Source: Gammaproteobacteria bacterium
Lineage (GTDB): Bacteria; Pseudomonadota; Gammaproteobacteria; Pseudomonadales; Halieaceae
Direction: 5' to 3'
DNA: 64,000 nucleotides
NCBI GenBank assembly: GCA_030427485.1
Contig: JAUICG010000001.1
Span: 62,001-126,000, forward strand
The position numbers and the translations under genes were made by a program. This document shows, one piece after another, positions 37,910 to 48,289 of this stretch (positions are counted from its first letter, which is position 1; the number at the start of each line of letters is the position of its first letter). A model generated the notes under the pieces. It was given only the letters and a program-made list of their open reading frames with translations, was not told where the DNA came from and did not search any database.

Positions 37910-39175
37910 TCAATCAACCGTGCCCTGCCCGGGCAGACGTGTCTCGTGACGGATGAGGTCGGCGACTGTTTCGCGAGACCGTACCAGGAACATGTCATCG
38001 CCGTCCACTATGACTTCGGCGGCGCGACCGCGGCTGTTGTAGTTGGAGCTCATGGTAAAACCGTAGGCGCCAGCGCCAAACATTGCCAACAGGTCGCCCT
38101 CGCTCAGCGCCAGGTCCCTCGCCTTGCCTAGAAAGTCCCCGGTCTCACACACCGGGCCGACTATGTCCCACTGTGCCTGCTGGCCCTCGCCGTCCTGTTC
38201 CACGCGCTGGATATCCATCCACGCCTGGTAGAGCGCCGGTCTGATCATGTCGTTCATTGCCGCATCCACCAGCGCGAAGTGATGACCCGGTGTCGACTTC
38301 AGGTACTCCACCTGCATCAGCAGCACACCGGCATTGGCGGCAATCGAACGACCGGGTTCAAACATCAGCTGTACCTTGCGTTCGCCCAGTACTTCGCGTA
38401 TTGCGCCAATGTACTGTGCGATGGAGGGTGGCTCTTCGTCACGGTAGTGCACACCGAGTCCTCCGCCCAGGTCCAGGTGCCGGATTTCGATACCCTGTAC
38501 CGCCAGGTCATCCACCAGGGCAAGCAAGCGGTGAAGGGCGTCAATAAAAGGACTGATCTGGGTCAGCTGTGAGCCTATATGGCAGTCCAGGCCCACCACC
38601 TCAACCCAGTCCAGTTGCGCCGCGCGTTGATACACTTGCAGGGCTTCGGCGACGGTCAAGCCGAACTTGTTTTCGCGCAGGCCGGTGGAGATGTAGGGAT
38701 GGGTCCTGGCGTCGACATCGGGGTTCACGCGCACCGATACCGGCGCCACACGGCCGAGTTCCCCGGCGACCCTGTTCAAAACCTCCAGTTCTCCTGCGGA
38801 CTCCAGATTAAAGCAGCGAATGCCCAACTCCAGCGCGCGGGCCATTTCCGCGGGCTTCTTGCAGACACCGGAAAACACGACCCTGGCCGGGTCGCCTCCG
38901 GCAGCGACCACTCGCTCCAGTTCGCCGCCGCTCACGATGTCGAAACCGGCGCCCAGGCGCGCCAGTACGTCGAGCACGGCCAGGTTGGAATTGGCCTTGA
39001 CGGCATAGCAGACAAGATGGTCTGCGCCCTCAAGGGCCTGCCGGTACTCCATGAATGCTGTTTCCAGCGCTGCCCGTGAATAGACATAGCACGGCGTGCC
39101 GTGCGCTGCTGCGATGGCGCTGACAGCGACATTCTCGGCAAACAGGCGGCCTCCACGGTAGGTGAATGGGTTCAT
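37910..39175 (-). CDS. lysA: diaminopimelate decarboxylase
   Basis: LysA is the PLP-dependent last enzyme of lysine synthesis, 421 residues. The PLP lysine is in [12 protein letters not shown], the HIGSQL motif and the GPVCETGD catalytic cysteine region are present. ATG at 39175 begins [16 protein letters not shown], the usual start; the frame extends another 104 codons upstream but this includes the lptM gene in another frame and is not part of LysA. It lies 13 bases after lptM. Confidence 0.96.
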   Translation of the reverse strand: MNPFTYRGGRLFAENVAVSAIAAAHGTPCYVYSRAALETAFMEYRQALEGADHLVCYAVKANSNLAVLDVLARLGAGFDIVSGGELERVVAAGGDPARVVFSGVCKKPAEMARALELGIRCFNLESAGELEVLNRVAGELGRVAPVSVRVNPDVDARTHPYISTGLRENKFGLTVAEALQVYQRAAQLDWVEVVGLDCHIGSQLTQISPFIDALHRLLALVDDLAVQGIEIRHLDLGGGLGVHYRDEEPPSIAQYIGAIREVLGERKVQLMFEPGRSIAANAGVLLMQVEYLKSTPGHHFALVDAAMNDMIRPALYQAWMDIQRVEQDGEGQQAQWDIVGPVCETGDFLGKARDLALSEGDLLAMFGAGAYGFTMSSNYNSRGRAAEVIVDGDDMFLVRSRETVADLIRHETRLPGQGTVD

Positions 39176-39188
39176 CGCTCGCCTCGTT

Positions 39189-39362
39189 TCAGCGCTGCTT
39201 GCCAGGCTGCTCGGTGTCGGGCTGCTCGGTGTCGGGTTCGGCGACAGCGGGCGGCGGCGGGGGCGTCTCTTCGGGTGGCATGTAGAGCGGCCCCATCTGG
39301 CCGCATCCCGCGAGGACGGCGAACGCGATAGCGGGCAGTAGCTTGAGAATGTAATAGTGCAT
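39189..39362 (-). CDS. lptM: LPS translocon maturation chaperone LptM (YifL-like lipoprotein)
   Basis: This 57-residue lipoprotein has a lipobox LAGC with the lipidated cysteine at residue 20. It is followed by the family signature GQMGPLYMP. LptM helps mature the LptDE LPS translocon in the outer membrane. The C-terminal tail is proline/glutamate-rich with a duplicated EQPDT unit encoded by a 15-bp tandem repeat. ATG at 39362 is chosen; upstream codons lie over the promoter. It is the first gene of the lysA-dapF-xerC operon, the usual place. Confidence 0.88.
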   Translation of the reverse strand: MHYYILKLLPAIAFAVLAGCGQMGPLYMPPEETPPPPPAVAEPDTEQPDTEQPGKQR

Positions 39363-39389
39363 GGGTAAAGTCCGGTCAGTGATACACAA

Positions 39390-39419
39390 ATTATACTGTC
39401 CGCTAGTAAGCAGTGCGAA
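39390..39419 (-). promoter_or_regulatory. candidate sigma-70 promoter of lptM-lysA-dapF operon
   Basis: The minus strand has a perfect -10 TATAAT (39390-39395) and a -35-like TTCGCA (39414-39419) with an 18-base spacer. It lies 28 bases before the lptM start codon. The same 105-base gap must hold the cyaY promoter on the other strand. Confidence 0.65.
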
Positions 39420-39467
39420 CAGCCCTTATCATTGAATTGTGCACACTTTGCCGGAAAATCCGCTGTG

Positions 39468-39788
39468 ATGAGCGAATCAGAATTCAATGAGTTGATCGAC
39501 CAGACCTTTTCTGCATTGGAAATGGCTTTGGACGACGTCGACGCGGATATCGATTACGAGACATCCGGCGGCGTTTTGACCGTAGTTTTCGAGAACGCCA
39601 GTCGCCTGGTGTTCAGTCGCCAGCCACCCACGCGCCAGCTGTGGCTGGCCGCTCGTGCCGGCGGTTTTCACTTCGCCTACGATGACGAGGCCGGCGACTG
39701 GCGCGATACCCGCCAGGGACAGCTGTTTCGGCCCTTTGTGGTAGAGCAGATGCAGGTACAGGGGAATGTCGGTTTTGCCTGGATTTAA
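39468..39788 (+). CDS. cyaY: iron-sulfur cluster assembly protein CyaY (bacterial frataxin)
   Basis: CyaY is a frataxin-fold iron-binding regulator of the ISC machinery, 106 residues. The acidic first helix (EMALDDVDADIDYE) and the motif PPTRQLWLAARAGGFHF are diagnostic. ATG at 39468 is chosen; a frame twelve codons longer lacks a site. Its divergent place beside lptM-lysA matches Pseudomonas and E. coli. The stop is followed at once by the ribosome-binding site of the DUF3187 gene. Confidence 0.95.
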   Translation: MSESEFNELIDQTFSALEMALDDVDADIDYETSGGVLTVVFENASRLVFSRQPPTRQLWLAARAGGFHFAYDDEAGDWRDTRQGQLFRPFVVEQMQVQGNVGFAWI

Positions 39789-39798
39789 GGAGGTGGGG

Positions 39799-40785
39799 GT
39801 GTCGCGAGTCCTTACACTGTACGTGGGATTGGCCTTGCTGGCCGCTCTGCCTGCGGCTGGCAGCGAGCCCCTGTACGTCAGGAACCTGAGTCCGGTGGCG
39901 GGTTTGCTCGGATTGCCCTCGCAGCGGGAGGCGAGCACCACGCCGCGGGGAGATTGGGCTGTGGCCCTGCACGGCAGCCTTGCCAGCCACTATGTCAATG
40001 AAAACAATGCCACGGAATTTCTCAATTTTGATGGGGAAACAGGGCGGGTCGCACTGGAACTGCGCTACGGTGTGGCCGAAACCTGGGATGTACAGTTGGA
40101 GATTCCCTGGCTCGACCAGAGCGGCGGGGATCTCGATCACCTGATCGATGACTGGCACGATCTCTGGGGCATGTCTGATGGCGGCCGCTCGCGAGTGCCC
40201 AGGGATGTGCTGGACTATCAATACATGTCCTCGCGTGGTGGTTTTTTGCTCCAGGACGATACATCCGGCATCGGTGATGTCAGTCTCTCTGTCAGCCATG
40301 CATTCTACCGTGATGAGGACTCCGCTGTCAGCGCTGTCCTGGGTTACAAGTTTGGCACCGGCGATGACCAGGACTTCCTCGGCAGTGGCGCTGACGATGC
40401 CTTTGTGGCGCTGCGCTTTTCCGGCGAGCAGCTATCCGACCTGCCACTGAGCTGGCACGGCCAGTTGGGCTATCTGCGCGCAGGTGATAGCGATGTACTG
40501 GATGGCTTGCAAGAGCGGAACCTGTGGTTTGCGGGGTTGGCCATGGACTGGCGATTCGCCAGCAACTGGTCGATGATCGCGCAGGTAGACAGTCACGCCG
40601 CGCCGCTGGACAGCGCGCTGACAGGTGTGGGCGACGACGCTGTGATGGGAACGCTGGGAGCACGTTGGTATTTCGCGCCGCACTGGTCGGTAGACGTCAG
40701 CATCGTGGAAGATATCCGCGTTGAGACTGCGCCGGATGTCACCTTTCAGGCCAGTCTGCGTTATCGTTCCGCAGCCGGTCGCTGA
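39799..40785 (+). CDS. DUF3187 family putative outer-membrane protein
   Basis: This 328-residue exported protein has a signal peptide (VSRVLTLYVGLALLAALPAA) and a beta-rich body typical of DUF3187: 'YVRNLSPVAGLLGLPS', the 'DGETGRVALELRYG' strand and a C-terminal strand pattern ending LRYRSAAGR. Such proteins probably form a small beta-barrel in the outer membrane. GTG at 39799 is preferred: GGAGGT begins one base after the cyaY stop and is well spaced. ATG at 39766 lies within cyaY and would remove the signal peptide from its normal place. The function is unknown. Confidence 0.85.
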   Translation: MSRVLTLYVGLALLAALPAAGSEPLYVRNLSPVAGLLGLPSQREASTTPRGDWAVALHGSLASHYVNENNATEFLNFDGETGRVALELRYGVAETWDVQLEIPWLDQSGGDLDHLIDDWHDLWGMSDGGRSRVPRDVLDYQYMSSRGGFLLQDDTSGIGDVSLSVSHAFYRDEDSAVSAVLGYKFGTGDDQDFLGSGADDAFVALRFSGEQLSDLPLSWHGQLGYLRAGDSDVLDGLQERNLWFAGLAMDWRFASNWSMIAQVDSHAAPLDSALTGVGDDAVMGTLGARWYFAPHWSVDVSIVEDIRVETAPDVTFQASLRYRSAAGR

Positions 40786-40794
40786 CGCGAAATC

Positions 40795-42192
40795 TCAGCG
40801 ACTCGCCAGGCGCGCACCAGCGCGCTTTGCCGCGGCAGCCACCTGCGCCGGCGCGGTCCCGCCGAGGTGATTCCTGGCGGCCACGGAGCCCTCCAGCGTC
40901 AGCACTTCGAACACATCCTCGCGAATATCCGCACAGAAGCCCTGCAGTGTAGACAGGCTCATTTCAGCCAGGTCCTGGCCGCTGGCGACACCGTGGGCAA
41001 CCGCCTTGCCGACCACCTCGTGCGCATCGCGAAAGGGCAGTCCCCGTCGCACCAGGTAATCGGCCAGGTCGGTGGCGGTGGAAAACCCGCGCAGCGCCGC
41101 TCGGCGCATGGCTTCGGTCCTGGGTTTGATCGCCGGCATCATGTCCGCGAATGCGCGCAGGCAGTCGAATACCGTGTCGATGGTATCGAACAGCGGCTCC
41201 TTGTCTTCCTGGTTGTCCTTGTTGTAGGCCAGCGGTTGGCTCTTCATCAACGTCAGCAGCGCAATCAGGTGACCGTTGACTCGACCCACCTTGCCGCGGA
41301 CGAGTTCCGGCACGTCCGGGTTCTTTTTCTGCGGCATGATGGACGAGCCGGTGCAAAAACGGTCCGGCAGCTCAACAAAATCGAATTGCGCCGATGTCCA
41401 CAGCACCAGTTCTTCGGACATGCGTGACAAGTGAGTCAGCAGAAGCGCGGCAAAAGAACAAAACTCGATCGCGAAATCCCGGTCGGAAACAGAATCCAGC
41501 GAGTTCTCTGTCGGTTTGTCAAAACCCAGCGCCGCCGCCGTGTGCTCGCGGTCGATCGGGTAGGTGGTGCCGGCCAGTGCGGCGGCGCCCAGCGGTGACT
41601 GGTTGAGCCGCGCGCGACAATCCTGCAGGCGCCCGAAATCACGCTCCAGCATCTCGTTCCAGGCCAGCAGGTGATGGCCGAACACCACGGGCTGCGCAGT
41701 CTGCAGGTGGGTGAAACCCGGCATGATGGTGGTGGTGTTGTCCGCGGCCAGTCCGACGATGCCCTTTTGCAGCCGGGTCATCTCGCCGGCGATACTGTCG
41801 ATCGCCGCGCGCAGGTGCAGGCGGATGTCGGTGGCCACCTGGTCATTGCGCGAGCGCCCGGTGTGCAGTTTCTTGCCGGTACTGCCGATCAGTTGGGTCA
41901 GGCGTGCCTCGATGTTCATGTGCACGTCCTCCAGCTCGATCGACCACTGGAAGCTGCCCTCGCTGATTTCCTGTTGCACCCGGGCGAGGCCGTCCTCGAT
42001 TTCCTGCAATTCTTTCTCGTTGAGCACCCCGACGCTGTGCAGCATCCTGGCGTGGGCGAGCGAACCGGCAATATCCTCCGCAGCCATGCGCTGGTCAAAC
42101 GTCACCGATGCGGTAAAGCGCTGAACAAAGGCATCCGTTGCCTCGGTGAAGCGGCCGCCCCAGAGTTTGCTGGTGTCTTTTTCGTTGGTCAT
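40795..42192 (-). CDS. argH: argininosuccinate lyase
   Basis: ArgH is the last enzyme of arginine synthesis, splitting argininosuccinate to arginine and fumarate, 465 residues. The fumarase/lyase signature [12 protein letters not shown] is present. The opening [18 protein letters not shown] and [13 protein letters not shown] match the family. It is divergent from hemC with 239 bases between them. In Pseudomonas this gap holds algZ-algR; they are absent here. Confidence 0.97.
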   Translation of the reverse strand: MTNEKDTSKLWGGRFTEATDAFVQRFTASVTFDQRMAAEDIAGSLAHARMLHSVGVLNEKELQEIEDGLARVQQEISEGSFQWSIELEDVHMNIEARLTQLIGSTGKKLHTGRSRNDQVATDIRLHLRAAIDSIAGEMTRLQKGIVGLAADNTTTIMPGFTHLQTAQPVVFGHHLLAWNEMLERDFGRLQDCRARLNQSPLGAAALAGTTYPIDREHTAAALGFDKPTENSLDSVSDRDFAIEFCSFAALLLTHLSRMSEELVLWTSAQFDFVELPDRFCTGSSIMPQKKNPDVPELVRGKVGRVNGHLIALLTLMKSQPLAYNKDNQEDKEPLFDTIDTVFDCLRAFADMMPAIKPRTEAMRRAALRGFSTATDLADYLVRRGLPFRDAHEVVGKAVAHGVASGQDLAEMSLSTLQGFCADIREDVFEVLTLEGSVAARNHLGGTAPAQVAAAAKRAGARLASR

Positions 42193-42431
42193 TGTGCTTT
42201 GGATCCCATGGCAGTGCGCTTTTTGGAGTTTGAAGGCGCGCCAGTATATCAGTTTGGAGATCGTTTCGTTTCGGGTTTTATCCGCCGTCTGCAGGGTTCA
42301 CGGCGGGTCCAGCGCACCCTGCTTGCCATACTGACGGTGTTATAACAGCGAGCACCCCGCACTACTGTAACGGTCGCTGATGCCACGCCCGACTGGTATC
42401 ATGGCCCGATGAGAATAATGGAACCCCAGGC

Positions 42432-43364
42432 ATGCCGCGCAAATTGACTATCGCCACCCGGGAGAGTCCCCTGGCCCTGTGGCAGGCGGAATTTGTCCGT
42501 ACCGCATTAATGCGGGCGCATACCGATCTCGATGTGCAATTGTTGGGGATGACCTCGCGCGGTGACCAACTGCTGGATGCGCCGCTGGCCAAAATCGGCG
42601 GCAAGGGTCTGTTCGTCAAGGAACTGGAAGAAGCACTGCTCAATGGCAGCGCTGATATAGCCGTGCATTCGATGAAGGATGTGCCCCTGGAGTTTCCGCC
42701 CGGGCTCGCTCTCGGTGTAATTTGCGATCGCGAGGACCCTTCCGATGCCTTTGTGAGCAATCGTTTTTCTTCGCTGGATGCGCTGCCGCCCGGAAGTGTC
42801 GTCGGGACCTCGAGCCTGCGGCGCGAGTGCCAGTTGCGTGAGCGGCGCCCTGACCTGGTGGTAAATTTCCTGCGCGGCAATGTGAACACCCGGCTGCGAA
42901 AGCTCGATGAAAGTGAATACGACGCGATAATCCTGGCCAGTGCCGGCCTGATGCGACTGGGGTTCGAAGAGCGTATCACGCAGCGTCTCGCCGTCAGCGA
43001 TTCCCTGCCCGCGGGTGGCCAGGGCGCCGTGGGAATAGAGCTGCGCAGCGCGGACACCGCTGTGCTGTCGCTGCTGCAACCGCTGCACCACGCGCCCACT
43101 GCCGCGCGGGTAACTGCGGAGCGCGCAATGAACCGTCGCCTGGAGGGAGGCTGCCAGGTACCGATTGCCTGTTACGCGGAGTTTATCGCGGGCGATGGGA
43201 CGCTGTCCCTGCGCGGACTGGTGGGCAGGCCCGACGGCTCGCGGATATTGCGCGCGCAAGCGGTGGCGCCGGCGGATGAGGCGGAGCAATTGGGAGTCGG
43301 CGTCGCTGAAGATTTGTTAGAGCAGGGTGCGGCCGCTATCCTGGCTGAAGTCTATGGTGTCTGA
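42432..43364 (+). CDS. hemC: porphobilinogen deaminase (hydroxymethylbilane synthase)
   Basis: HemC links four porphobilinogens into hydroxymethylbilane in heme synthesis, 310 residues. The dipyrromethane cofactor cysteine is Cys241 in [14 protein letters not shown]. The N-terminus [18 protein letters not shown] is conserved. It is the first gene of hemC-hemD-hemX-hemY and overlaps hemD by 11 bases. Confidence 0.97.
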   Translation: MPRKLTIATRESPLALWQAEFVRTALMRAHTDLDVQLLGMTSRGDQLLDAPLAKIGGKGLFVKELEEALLNGSADIAVHSMKDVPLEFPPGLALGVICDREDPSDAFVSNRFSSLDALPPGSVVGTSSLRRECQLRERRPDLVVNFLRGNVNTRLRKLDESEYDAIILASAGLMRLGFEERITQRLAVSDSLPAGGQGAVGIELRSADTAVLSLLQPLHHAPTAARVTAERAMNRRLEGGCQVPIACYAEFIAGDGTLSLRGLVGRPDGSRILRAQAVAPADEAEQLGVGVAEDLLEQGAAAILAEVYGV

Positions 43365-44145
43365 AGGAGATAATACGGTTCGCGGCGTGTTGGTTACGCG
43401 GCCGCGCGGTGAGGCTGCTGACACGCTGTGTGCATCGCTTGCCGCGGCGGGTTACCGGGCACACAGCCAGCCCTTGCTGGAGCTGAGCGGCCTGCCGCAG
43501 CTCGATGCAGCCCAGCGTCACATGGTGATGGAGATTGATCACTACCAGCATATTATTTTCATCAGCGCCAATGCGGTACGCTTCGGCATGGCGCTGGTAA
43601 CCGATTTTTGGCCCCAGATGCCGGTGGGTATCAATTGGTATGCCGTCGGAACCGCCACGGCCAGAGGGCTGGAGAAATTTGGCATACACGCGGTTACCCC
43701 GGACAGCGACATGAGTAGCGAGGGTTTACTGGCGCTGCCCTACTTGCGCAATGTGGAAGGCCAACGGGTGCTGATAATCAAGGGGGAGGGCGGTCGCCAT
43801 ACGCTGCGAGCGGAGCTCCTGCGGCGCGGGGCGCTGGTCGATGAACTGGCCTGTTACCGCCGCGGGCTACCGGATCTGGCTGCGGGAGAATTGGCGGCGC
43901 GCATAACCCGGTGGGAAATAGATATCATTTTGCTCAGCAGCGGCGAAGGCCTCGCCAACCTGCTGCTATTGCTTAGCCCGGCGGAAACCTCTAAGTTAAA
44001 AGCTGTTGGCTTTATTGTGCCGTCGGAGCGTGTTGCGATGCTGGCCCGTGAAGCCGGTTTCGACCAGATCGTGACTGCCGAGAATGCCTCGGACATGGCA
44101 ATGCTGCACGCGCTGCAGGAGTGGCGACCCGGCCCTGGAGAATAA
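43354..44145 (+). CDS. hemD: uroporphyrinogen-III synthase
   Basis: HemD closes hydroxymethylbilane to uroporphyrinogen III. The protein has the two-lobed HemD pattern: N-terminal [18 protein letters not shown], middle [14 protein letters not shown], then [30 protein letters not shown] at 43354 overlaps hemC by 11 bases and lacks a clear site. GTG at 43387 follows AAGGAG by about 15 bases and is an alternative, making a protein 11 residues shorter. HemD sequences diverge strongly, so context supports the call. Confidence 0.9.
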   Translation: MVSEGDNTVRGVLVTRPRGEAADTLCASLAAAGYRAHSQPLLELSGLPQLDAAQRHMVMEIDHYQHIIFISANAVRFGMALVTDFWPQMPVGINWYAVGTATARGLEKFGIHAVTPDSDMSSEGLLALPYLRNVEGQRVLIIKGEGGRHTLRAELLRRGALVDELACYRRGLPDLAAGELAARITRWEIDIILLSSGEGLANLLLLLSPAETSKLKAVGFIVPSERVAMLAREAGFDQIVTAENASDMAMLHALQEWRPGPGE

Positions 44146-44148
44146 AAA

Positions 44149-45279
44149 GTGAGTGAATCCGAAACGAAAACCCTTGCCCAGGCCGATAAGGCCCCGGATG
44201 CCGTGGCGTTTGCAGAAGAATCGGGCGGCAAGACCACTAAAAAGTCGGGCCGGGTATCCGCGGGCATTGCATGGCTGTCTTTGCTCCTCGTCATTGCCCT
44301 GGCGCTTGGCGCGGCGTGGGTGCTGCGGGAGGGACAGGCCAGGGAGAAGGCGATGCAGGATCGCCTGGCGCTATTGGAGGCCGCTGCCGGACAAAAGCAG
44401 ACGGACCTGGATGCGTTGACTGATCGCTGGAACCAGCGATTGAATACCGGTCTGGACGGTTTGAAGGGGGCGTTGGAGCAGCAGGTCGCGAAACAATCCC
44501 GCGATCTGCAATCCGTGCAAACCCGACTGGCGGATCAGCAACAGGAACTGGCGCGATTCAGTGCCAGTGATCGCGAGAGCTGGTTGCTGGCGGAAACCGG
44601 CCACCTGCTGCGACTGGCCAATCAACGCCTGGTCATGGCCGGCGATCCGGTGGCCGCCGAAGCCCTGCTGAACGGTGCGGATTCGGTGCTGCGCGATCTC
44701 AATGATCCCGGCCTGCATGCGGTTCGCGCTGCGGTTGCGGCCGATATAGCGGCATTGCGCGCGGTGCCGGAAGTGGATGTGGAGGGCATTTACCTGCGTC
44801 TCGCAGCCTTGATTGAACAGGCCGACAAACTGGTAATTTTCCAGTTCAGGGAACAGGCTGCGGCGCCCGGCCGGGAAGCGGCCGGCGATTGGCGCAGCCG
44901 CCTGCGCCAGGGATATGAAGCGGCGCTGTCGAAACTCTCGGATTACATCATTATTCGCAGGCGAGATGTACCGATGCAGGCCCTGATGGACCCGCAGTGG
45001 GAGGGGCTGGTGCGGCAGAACCTGCGCATGTTGCTGGAACAGGCCCAGATAGCACTGCTTTCCGCAAACCAGCCGCTGTACGCGGCCAGCCTGGCTCAGG
45101 CGCAACAGTGGGTGATGCACTTCCAGGACTCCGACCCGGTCGCAGCGAAAGCGATTGAGACGCAGATAGGGAAACTCGCGGCGCTCACTATCCAGATCCC
45201 GCAGCCCAATATTTCCCGCTCGCAGCAGGCGCTGGACGCGGCGATCGAGGAGCGCGCAGAAACCGGAGGCGAGCAGTAG
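44149..45279 (+). CDS. hemX: HemX family membrane protein
   Basis: HemX is an inner-membrane protein with one N-terminal helix (about residues 37-60, GIAWLSLLLVIALALGAAWV) and a long helical, coiled-coil periplasmic part. Its members are often called uroporphyrinogen-III methyltransferases by old annotation, but the catalytic domain is absent here. It is 376 residues long. GTG at 44149 follows the hemD stop by three bases. It lies between hemD and hemY as in enterics and pseudomonads, and its role is not settled. Confidence 0.9.
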   Translation: MSESETKTLAQADKAPDAVAFAEESGGKTTKKSGRVSAGIAWLSLLLVIALALGAAWVLREGQAREKAMQDRLALLEAAAGQKQTDLDALTDRWNQRLNTGLDGLKGALEQQVAKQSRDLQSVQTRLADQQQELARFSASDRESWLLAETGHLLRLANQRLVMAGDPVAAEALLNGADSVLRDLNDPGLHAVRAAVAADIAALRAVPEVDVEGIYLRLAALIEQADKLVIFQFREQAAAPGREAAGDWRSRLRQGYEAALSKLSDYIIIRRRDVPMQALMDPQWEGLVRQNLRMLLEQAQIALLSANQPLYAASLAQAQQWVMHFQDSDPVAAKAIETQIGKLAALTIQIPQPNISRSQQALDAAIEERAETGGEQ

Positions 45280-45281
45280 TC

Positions 45282-46520
45282 ATGCGTAAATTATTCGCCA
45301 TCGCACTCGTCGCGCTGCTGCTCGGAGTAGGCATCGTCGCCATAATCGAAACCGATCCCGGCTACCTGCTGATGGCCTACGGCAACTATACACTGGAGGC
45401 CAGCTTGTGGGTTGGGGCGCTGTTGCTCCTGTTGTTCGTTTTGCTGGTTTTCCTGCTGCTGCGCCTGTTATACCGGGTGTTCAGCGGCCAGCGCAGCCTC
45501 GTATCCTGGCTGGGGGCCCGAAAGTCGCAGAAAGCGCTGCGCCTCAGCACCCGTGGCCTGATCAGTTTCATCGAGGGCAACTGGCAGGTCGCACGGCGCC
45601 AGTTGGTGCAGGGAGCCAGCCATAGTGAAGCCCCGCTGCTGAACTATTTACTGGCGGCCCGATCCAGCGCGCAACTGCAGGACAATGACAAGGTTCACGA
45701 GTATTTGCGCGCCGCGGCTGAAACTGAGCCCGGCGCCGCGATGGCAGTGGAAATCACCCTGGCAGAGCTGAAATTGCAGGCCGGGGAGTATCACCAGGCC
45801 ATTGCTGCGCTGGACCATTCAACACGCAACCCCGGTCGTCACCCCTACGTGCTCAGCTTGCTGCGGCGGGCCCATGAAGGCCTGCAGGATTGGGACAAAT
45901 TACTGGAACTGTTGCCGCAACTGCACAAGCATAAGCTGCTTTCCACTGAGGACTTTCAGCAACTCGAGCGGGATGTCCATCTTCACTGCCTGGGGGATGC
46001 GAGCGCCAATCTGGCGCAGTTGCAGGGTAATTGGAAAAAAGTACCCCGGTATCTGCAGGAAAATGCCGCATTTGTCGCGGAATACGCGCGCAGGCTCATT
46101 GCACTTGCAGAACACGGCGCCGCTGAGAAGCTCATCCTGCGGGCCCTGAAGCAGGAATGGCAGGCATCCCTGGTGCGACTCTATGGCTATGTCGAGGCGG
46201 ACTCCGCAAAACAACTGGTGCGGGCCGAGGGCTGGCTGAAGGAGCACCCGGACGACCCGCAACTCCTGCTTTGCCTGGGTAGGTTGTCGGCGCGAGATGA
46301 ACTTTGGGGCAAGGCGCGCGATTATTTTGAGAGCGCTTATCGCCAGGAGAAAAATGGCGAGGTATGCGCGGAACTGGGGCGTTTGCTGGACGCCCTGGGA
46401 GAGCCTACCGTGGCCGCCGCGTACTACCGCGAGGGATTGCTGTTGCAGGAAAATAGTTTACCGGTGTTGCCCCGGCCCGACAGGTTTGTCCACGACGCCC
46501 GAGTCGTTGCCAGCGTGTAA
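45282..46520 (+). CDS. hemY: HemY family TPR membrane protein
   Basis: This gammaproteobacterial HemY (unrelated to the protoporphyrinogen oxidase of Bacillus with the same name) has 412 residues. Two transmembrane helices are at the N-terminus (about 4-24 and 41-64). A TPR-repeat cytosolic or periplasmic domain follows (about 90-400). ATG at 45282 comes two bases after the hemX stop. It is convergent with ubiD. Its molecular function is unclear, but it is always linked to heme synthesis genes. Confidence 0.92.
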   Translation: MRKLFAIALVALLLGVGIVAIIETDPGYLLMAYGNYTLEASLWVGALLLLLFVLLVFLLLRLLYRVFSGQRSLVSWLGARKSQKALRLSTRGLISFIEGNWQVARRQLVQGASHSEAPLLNYLLAARSSAQLQDNDKVHEYLRAAAETEPGAAMAVEITLAELKLQAGEYHQAIAALDHSTRNPGRHPYVLSLLRRAHEGLQDWDKLLELLPQLHKHKLLSTEDFQQLERDVHLHCLGDASANLAQLQGNWKKVPRYLQENAAFVAEYARRLIALAEHGAAEKLILRALKQEWQASLVRLYGYVEADSAKQLVRAEGWLKEHPDDPQLLLCLGRLSARDELWGKARDYFESAYRQEKNGEVCAELGRLLDALGEPTVAAAYYREGLLLQENSLPVLPRPDRFVHDARVVASV

Positions 46521-46551
46521 CCGCCACGCCACGGTGCGTGTGGTCGTCGCG

Positions 46552-48036
46552 CTAGGAGGTGATGCCAAGCTCATCCCAGAGTGTGTCGATTCGCTGCTTG
46601 ACTGCAGCATCCATAACAATCGGGTGACCCCAGTCCCGCGTGGTTTCTCCCGTCCACTTGTGCGTGGCGTCGAAGCCGACTTTCGAACCCAGGCCGGATA
46701 CCGGTGAGGCGAAGTCCAGATAGTCGATAGGCGTGTTGTCGATAAACACAGAGTCGCGTCGCGGATCCATGCGAGTGGTCATTGCCCAGATGACGTCTTT
46801 CCAATCGCGGGCGTTCACGTCTTCATCCGTGACAATGACAAACTTCGTGTACATGAATTGTCGCAAAAAAGACCATACACCCAGCATGACGCGCTTGGCG
46901 TGCCCCGGATACTCCTTGCGCATGGTCACCACGGCCAGGCGGTAGGAACAGCCTTCCGGGGGCAGATAAAAATCGACGATTTCCGGAAACTGCTTCTGCA
47001 GTATCGGGATAAAAACTTCATTGAGCGCCATGCCCAGAATCGCTGGCTCATCGGGCGGTCGCCCGGTGTAGGTGCTGTGGTAGATGGGGGATTCGCGATG
47101 CGTTATCGCCTCGACCGTGAACACCGGGAAGCGCTCAACCTCATTGTAGTACCCGGTGTGGTCGCCGAAAGGGCCTTCATCTGCCATTTCACCGGGCTCG
47201 ATATAGCCCTCCAGGATGTACTCGGCAGTGGCCGGTACCTGCAGCTGGTGTTCGCGGCACAGCGCGGTGAAGCACTCGGCTACCTCGGATTTGCCGCCGC
47301 GTAGCAGTCCGGCAAAGGCGTACTCCGAGATCGCATCGGGGATCGGTGTCACTGCCGCCAGGGTCGTGGCCGGGTCGGCTCCCAGCGCCACGGCGACCGG
47401 GTAGCGTTTTCCGGGGTGTTGCAATTGCCATTCCCGGAAATCCAGCGCCCCGCCCCGGTGCGACAACCAGCGCATGATCAACTTGTTGCGCCCCACCAGT
47501 TGCAAGCGGTAGATGCCGAGGTTTTGCCGCTCCTTGCCCGGGCCGCGGGTAATCACCAGCGGCCAGGTTACCAGCGGCCCGGCGTCGCCCGGCCAGCATG
47601 TCTGGATGGGCAATGCGCCGAGGTCGACGTCCGCTCCCTGTTTGGCATGGTACTGGCAGGCCGGATTGCGCACCACTTTTGGCGCCATGTTTAACACCTG
47701 TTTGAGCAGCGGTGCTTTGTCCCAGATATCGCGCATGCCCTTGGGTGCGTCGGGTTGCCGGAGGTAGGCGAGTATCTCGCCGATCTCGCGCAGCGCGCCA
47801 AGGTCCTGGGCGCCCATGCCCAACGCGACGCGCAATTCCGTGCCAAACAGGTTCGCGAGTACCGGCGTATCATAGCCTTTTGGGTTTTCAAACAGCAGGG
47901 CGGGGCCACCGGCACGCAGCGTGCGATCGGCTATCTCCGTCATTTCAAGCCTGGGGTCGACCTCTGTTTTGATGCGTACCAACTCGCCGCGCTTTTCCAG
48001 CGCGTCGATAAAGTCTCTGAGGTCGGTGTATTTCAC
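46552..48036 (-). CDS. ubiD: 4-hydroxy-3-polyprenylbenzoate decarboxylase
   Basis: UbiD uses prenylated FMN to decarboxylate the ubiquinone precursor, 494 residues. The start [22 protein letters not shown] is typical. The prFMN-binding and catalytic region [20 protein letters not shown] contains the conserved E-(R)-E pattern. A UbiX partner is not encoded here. It lies 253 bases downstream of rho on the same strand, a gene order also seen in Pseudomonas; the gap holds the inverted-repeat element at 48147-48264. Confidence 0.96.
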   Translation of the reverse strand: MKYTDLRDFIDALEKRGELVRIKTEVDPRLEMTEIADRTLRAGGPALLFENPKGYDTPVLANLFGTELRVALGMGAQDLGALREIGEILAYLRQPDAPKGMRDIWDKAPLLKQVLNMAPKVVRNPACQYHAKQGADVDLGALPIQTCWPGDAGPLVTWPLVITRGPGKERQNLGIYRLQLVGRNKLIMRWLSHRGGALDFREWQLQHPGKRYPVAVALGADPATTLAAVTPIPDAISEYAFAGLLRGGKSEVAECFTALCREHQLQVPATAEYILEGYIEPGEMADEGPFGDHTGYYNEVERFPVFTVEAITHRESPIYHSTYTGRPPDEPAILGMALNEVFIPILQKQFPEIVDFYLPPEGCSYRLAVVTMRKEYPGHAKRVMLGVWSFLRQFMYTKFVIVTDEDVNARDWKDVIWAMTTRMDPRRDSVFIDNTPIDYLDFASPVSGLGSKVGFDATHKWTGETTRDWGHPIVMDAAVKQRIDTLWDELGITS

Positions 48037-48146
48037 GATGCCGTGTATCCGCCAGGGTTAACGATCGACACTACAGGGTGTCTGGACAAGTGGCAATGCG
48101 CAAACAAATGATCTGAAAAACGATGTGCAGGCCTACTCGATCTGTA

Positions 48147-48264
48147 GCGCAGCGTCCTGGACTTCCCGTGACCAGAACCGTGTGAGGCCATGGATGGCCG
48201 AACCCGAGCGCACATGGAAGTGCTTGCAGCGTGTTCTGGTCACGGGAAGTCCAGGACGCTGCGC
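48147..48264. repeat. long inverted repeat with twin-hairpin core (element 1)
   Basis: A perfect 32-bp inverted repeat (48147-48178 and 48233-48264) encloses 54 bases. The core holds two small hairpins, GGCC...GGCC and GCACATGG...AGTGC, separated by the linker ACCCGAGC. The same core layout occurs at 60811-61020, with wholly different outer arms. It sits between rho and ubiD. There is no T-run after it, so it is not a standard rho-independent terminator, but it could form a very stable RNA hairpin or DNA cruciform. Confidence 0.9.
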
Positions 48265-48289
48265 CGCTTCGTGAAGCGGGGAACAACGA

